A DNA stretch of 5,051 nt from Actinomycetota bacterium. Its GTDB lineage: Bacteria > Actinomycetota > Humimicrobiia > Humimicrobiales > Humimicrobiaceae. The notes beneath the pieces were generated by a model. The model was not told the origin of the DNA. It did not search any database and saw only the letters and a program-made list of their open reading frames with translations. Positions 4,090 to 5,051 of this stretch are shown here, one piece after another (within the stretch, counting starts at the first letter, position 1; every line of letters begins with the position of its first letter). The position numbers and the translations under genes were made by a program. The stretch lies in assembly GCA_023475715.1 (NCBI GenBank), contig JAMCVO010000270.1, forward strand, positions 1 through 5,051. The letters run 5' to 3'.

Positions 4090-5051
4090 ATGAATAGTAA
4101 AGCATTGCAACAATCTATAAGGGCTTTGTCGGCGAATCCGGTTCGCACGGTTTTGACGACCTTGGGAATTGTTATTGGAATTGCCACAGTGATTATGGTT
4201 TTATCTGCGGGAGCCGGATTTCGCAGTTTGATTGATCAGCAATTAGCTGCATGGGGCACTGATACTCTTTTTATTGAAACTAGGGTCCCCGCTACAACTA
4301 AAAATAGAGCTAATAGCAATGCCGGATCAGCTGATTTGAGCCGGGCAACCAGCACGATACAGATTACATCGTTTAAAACATCTGATTTGGATTCCATTAA
4401 AAAATTAGGAAATGTTTCCGGCGCTTATGGAATTGCAACCGGCCAGGCAGTGGCAAGCTATAGAGATAATGCAAAAAGCATAATTTATTATGGCGTTGGA
4501 GATGAAATGTTTTCAATTGACAAGCATACTTTAAGAGAGGGGAGATTTTTTACTCAGGCAGAAAATACTGGAGTTGCGCAAGTTGCCATATTGGGAAGCA
4601 ATCTGGCAAAAGATTTATTTTCACAGGACGAGCCATTAGGGAAATTAGTTAAGATTGGAAATTTAAATTTTCAGGTTATCGGAGTTTATAATCCGCAGGG
4701 AGCTTTAAGCGGGGGAGCAGATGATATAATATATATACCGCTTGATACGGCTCAGAAAAAAATGCTGGGAATAAATTATTTATTAGTCGGAGTTGTGCAG
4801 ATAAAGGACATAAATATGTCAGAAGCAACGGCAGAAAATATCCGCGGAACTATGAGGCACCTGCATGCTATAAAAGATCCGGTAAAAGATGATTTCACTG
4901 TTACTACTCAAGCGCAGGCGCTGGATACATTTAATACTATTTTTGGAGGCATTACCGCTTTGCTTATTTCCATTGCAGCCATTTCTTTAATAGTTGGCGG
5001 AGTTGGAATTATGAATATTATGTATGTTATTGTTACAGAAAGGACGGCAGA
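4090..5051 (+). CDS. ABC transporter permease, MacB/FtsX family (second copy), 3'-truncated by window edge
   Basis: The first 320 residues of a second MacB-type permease; the frame stays open to the right edge. It begins MNSKALQQSIRALSANPVRT and has TM1 with LTTLGIVIGIATVIMVLSAG (about 22-41). An extracytoplasmic domain (about 45-285) includes VAILGSNLAKDLFSQ and ends DDFTVTTQAQALDTFNTI. TM2 (about 288-312) contains LIVGGVGIMNIM, and the coupling motif starts with VTERTA at the edge. It aligns with the first permease throughout (for example SLIVGGVGIMNIM against ALIVGGIGILNIM) but differs at most positions in the outer domain, so it is a diverged paralogue, not a recent duplicate. It probably shares the ATPase at 839, either as its own homodimer or as a heterodimer with the first copy. 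ATG at 4090 is the natural start but lacks a Shine-Dalgarno; the preceding bases belong to the inverted-repeat arm. Confidence 0.94.
   Translation, partial: MNSKALQQSIRALSANPVRTVLTTLGIVIGIATVIMVLSAGAGFRSLIDQQLAAWGTDTLFIETRVPATTKNRANSNAGSADLSRATSTIQITSFKTSDLDSIKKLGNVSGAYGIATGQAVASYRDNAKSIIYYGVGDEMFSIDKHTLREGRFFTQAENTGVAQVAILGSNLAKDLFSQDEPLGKLVKIGNLNFQVIGVYNPQGALSGGADDIIYIPLDTAQKKMLGINYLLVGVVQIKDINMSEATAENIRGTMRHLHAIKDPVKDDFTVTTQAQALDTFNTIFGGITALLISIAAISLIVGGVGIMNIMYVIVTERTA

Overview
The window is AT-rich with short spacers. It most resembles a genome fragment from the Candidate Phyla Radiation (Patescibacteria, Parcubacteria-like). This is an inference from four things: the style of the exporter proteins, the free-standing S23-type four-helix-bundle gene, plus-strand genes without Shine-Dalgarno sequences, and spacers made of reiterated AT-rich words. 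A low-GC Bacteroidota-type genome is the main alternative. No rRNA, tRNA, CRISPR array or transposase is visible.

The backbone is a plus-strand MacAB/YknXYZ-type exporter cluster. It contains the 3' part of a membrane-fusion (HlyD/MacA-like) adaptor (2-718), a free-standing MacB-class ATPase (839-1555), a MacB/FtsX permease (2322-3593), and a second, diverged MacB-type permease that runs off the right edge (4090-5051). The likely complex is an ATPase dimer driving a homo- or heterodimer of permeases, coupled to the adaptor on the outer face of the membrane.

Two foreign-looking blocks interrupt this backbone. The first (about 1552-2282) lies between ATPase and permease. It is a self-contained minus-strand unit with a promoter (2204-2230), an 84-codon gene of unknown function (1898-2152), a 58-codon membrane microprotein gene (1693-1869) and a strong intrinsic terminator (1634-1661). 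An exact 18-nt inverted repeat brackets it. Both of its genes have strong Shine-Dalgarno sequences, which the exporter genes lack.

The second block (3595-4085) fills the gap between the two permeases. It holds an S23/four-helix-bundle gene (3696-4040) whose flanks are complementary over 22 positions. That layout recalls the intervening sequences that carry S23 genes inside some 23S rRNAs.

The third spacer (719-838) has the same reiterated-word, self-complementary character but holds no gene. The three spacers use different words, so the shared feature is architecture, not sequence.
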